In this document: piece after piece, positions 63,823 to 64,000 of the stretch
Layout: each line of letters opens with the position of its first letter
Position numbering within the stretch: position 1 is the first letter of the stretch
DNA from: Buxus sempervirens
Lineage: Eukaryota; Streptophyta; Magnoliopsida; Buxales; Buxaceae
Assembly (NCBI GenBank): GCA_947561395.2
Contig: OX387188.1
Coordinates: 13,480,061 to 13,544,060 of the forward strand
Direction: 5' to 3'
Length of the DNA: 64,000 nucleotides
The notes under the pieces: generated by a model
What the model was told of the DNA's origin: nothing
Database searches by the model: none
What the model saw: only the letters and a program-made list of their open reading frames with translations
Program-made: the position numbers and the translations under genes

Positions 63823-64000
63823 ACAGAGACCACGAGCTATCACCTTCTCCTCTGCCGGTGTGTCTATTGTGCATCTAGTTCTGGATTCTCAGAGAACAGA
63901 TAATGGTCTGCAATGATATGCCATGTCGATCTCTCAGGTTTCCACCGTCAATGTCCTTCCTCGGAATTGCAATAACAAATACAAGGTATGTGAATAATCA
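63823..64000. other. Unassigned right flank
   Basis: No repeat family or gene recognised. The only notable feature is the donor-like AAG|GTATGTG near 63989. Confidence 0.3.

Overview
The window looks like gene-poor, repeat-dense chromatin of a flowering plant. The evidence is a CACTA transposon with CACTAC termini, an L1-type LINE fragment with a plant-style zinc finger and RNase H, a Ty1/copia element of the SIRE/Maximus type with an extra 3' ORF, and about fifteen long LTR units starting TGTAA and bounded by 5-bp target-site duplications (TSDs). I could not identify a host gene, tRNA, rRNA or CRISPR array. One short unassigned ORF lies at the right edge.

Layout. 1-294 is unassigned; 295-2524 is a non-autonomous CACTA element; 2525-3330 is a decayed LINE 3' end; 3331-3720 is unassigned. 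From 3721 to about 63490 nearly everything is a stack of nested LTR units of three non-coding families, named here A (TGTAAAA-CCC to GGGCGTTACA in its own sense), B (TGTGAAACCC to GGTCGTGACA) and C (TGTAAGCACCC start). Matching TSDs and the matching of interrupted sequence across each insertion give this order. A(+) 3721 contains A(-) 5605. That contains A(+) 5656-18516, A(-) 19152-24430 and B(+) 24469-51915. B(+) contains A(-) 24698-27551 and A(+) 28340-50334. The latter contains A(-) 29282-43957 and C(+) 45962-49097. A(-) 29282-43957 contains A(+) 29289-31641 and the SIRE-type copia element 32131-42550. A second nest inside A(+) 5656 is B(-) 8154-10694 plus A(-) 10797-17778, the latter holding C(-) 11536-15910, which holds A(-) 12962-15014. 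On the right, C(-) from 52180 carries A(-) 53181-56313, A(+) 56594-59903 and A(-) 60517-62861. The deepest branch is six insertions deep, and the copia element is the innermost member there.

Only the copia element keeps both LTRs and coding sequence. Its two 1187-bp LTRs differ at about 1.3% of positions by eye, so it is young, and it has about three breaks in gag-pol. Every A, B and C unit is a single LTR-like unit without internal coding region, so they are best read as solo LTRs; a small non-coding element that moves in this form is a less likely alternative.

The most interesting signal is a shared internal plan of the A and B units: TATA box, a 100-250 bp leader, a strong 5' splice-site-like sequence (AG|GTAAGT or AG|GCAAGT), a GC-rich palindromic patch, a copy-specific minisatellite, then a small hairpin whose arms covary between copies, a branch-point-like CTCAC, and a pyrimidine tract ending in CAG. 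This suggests that the LTR itself carries an intron. A second striking signal is an array of short hairpins in the copia LTR with different stems but the same AATCCA loop.
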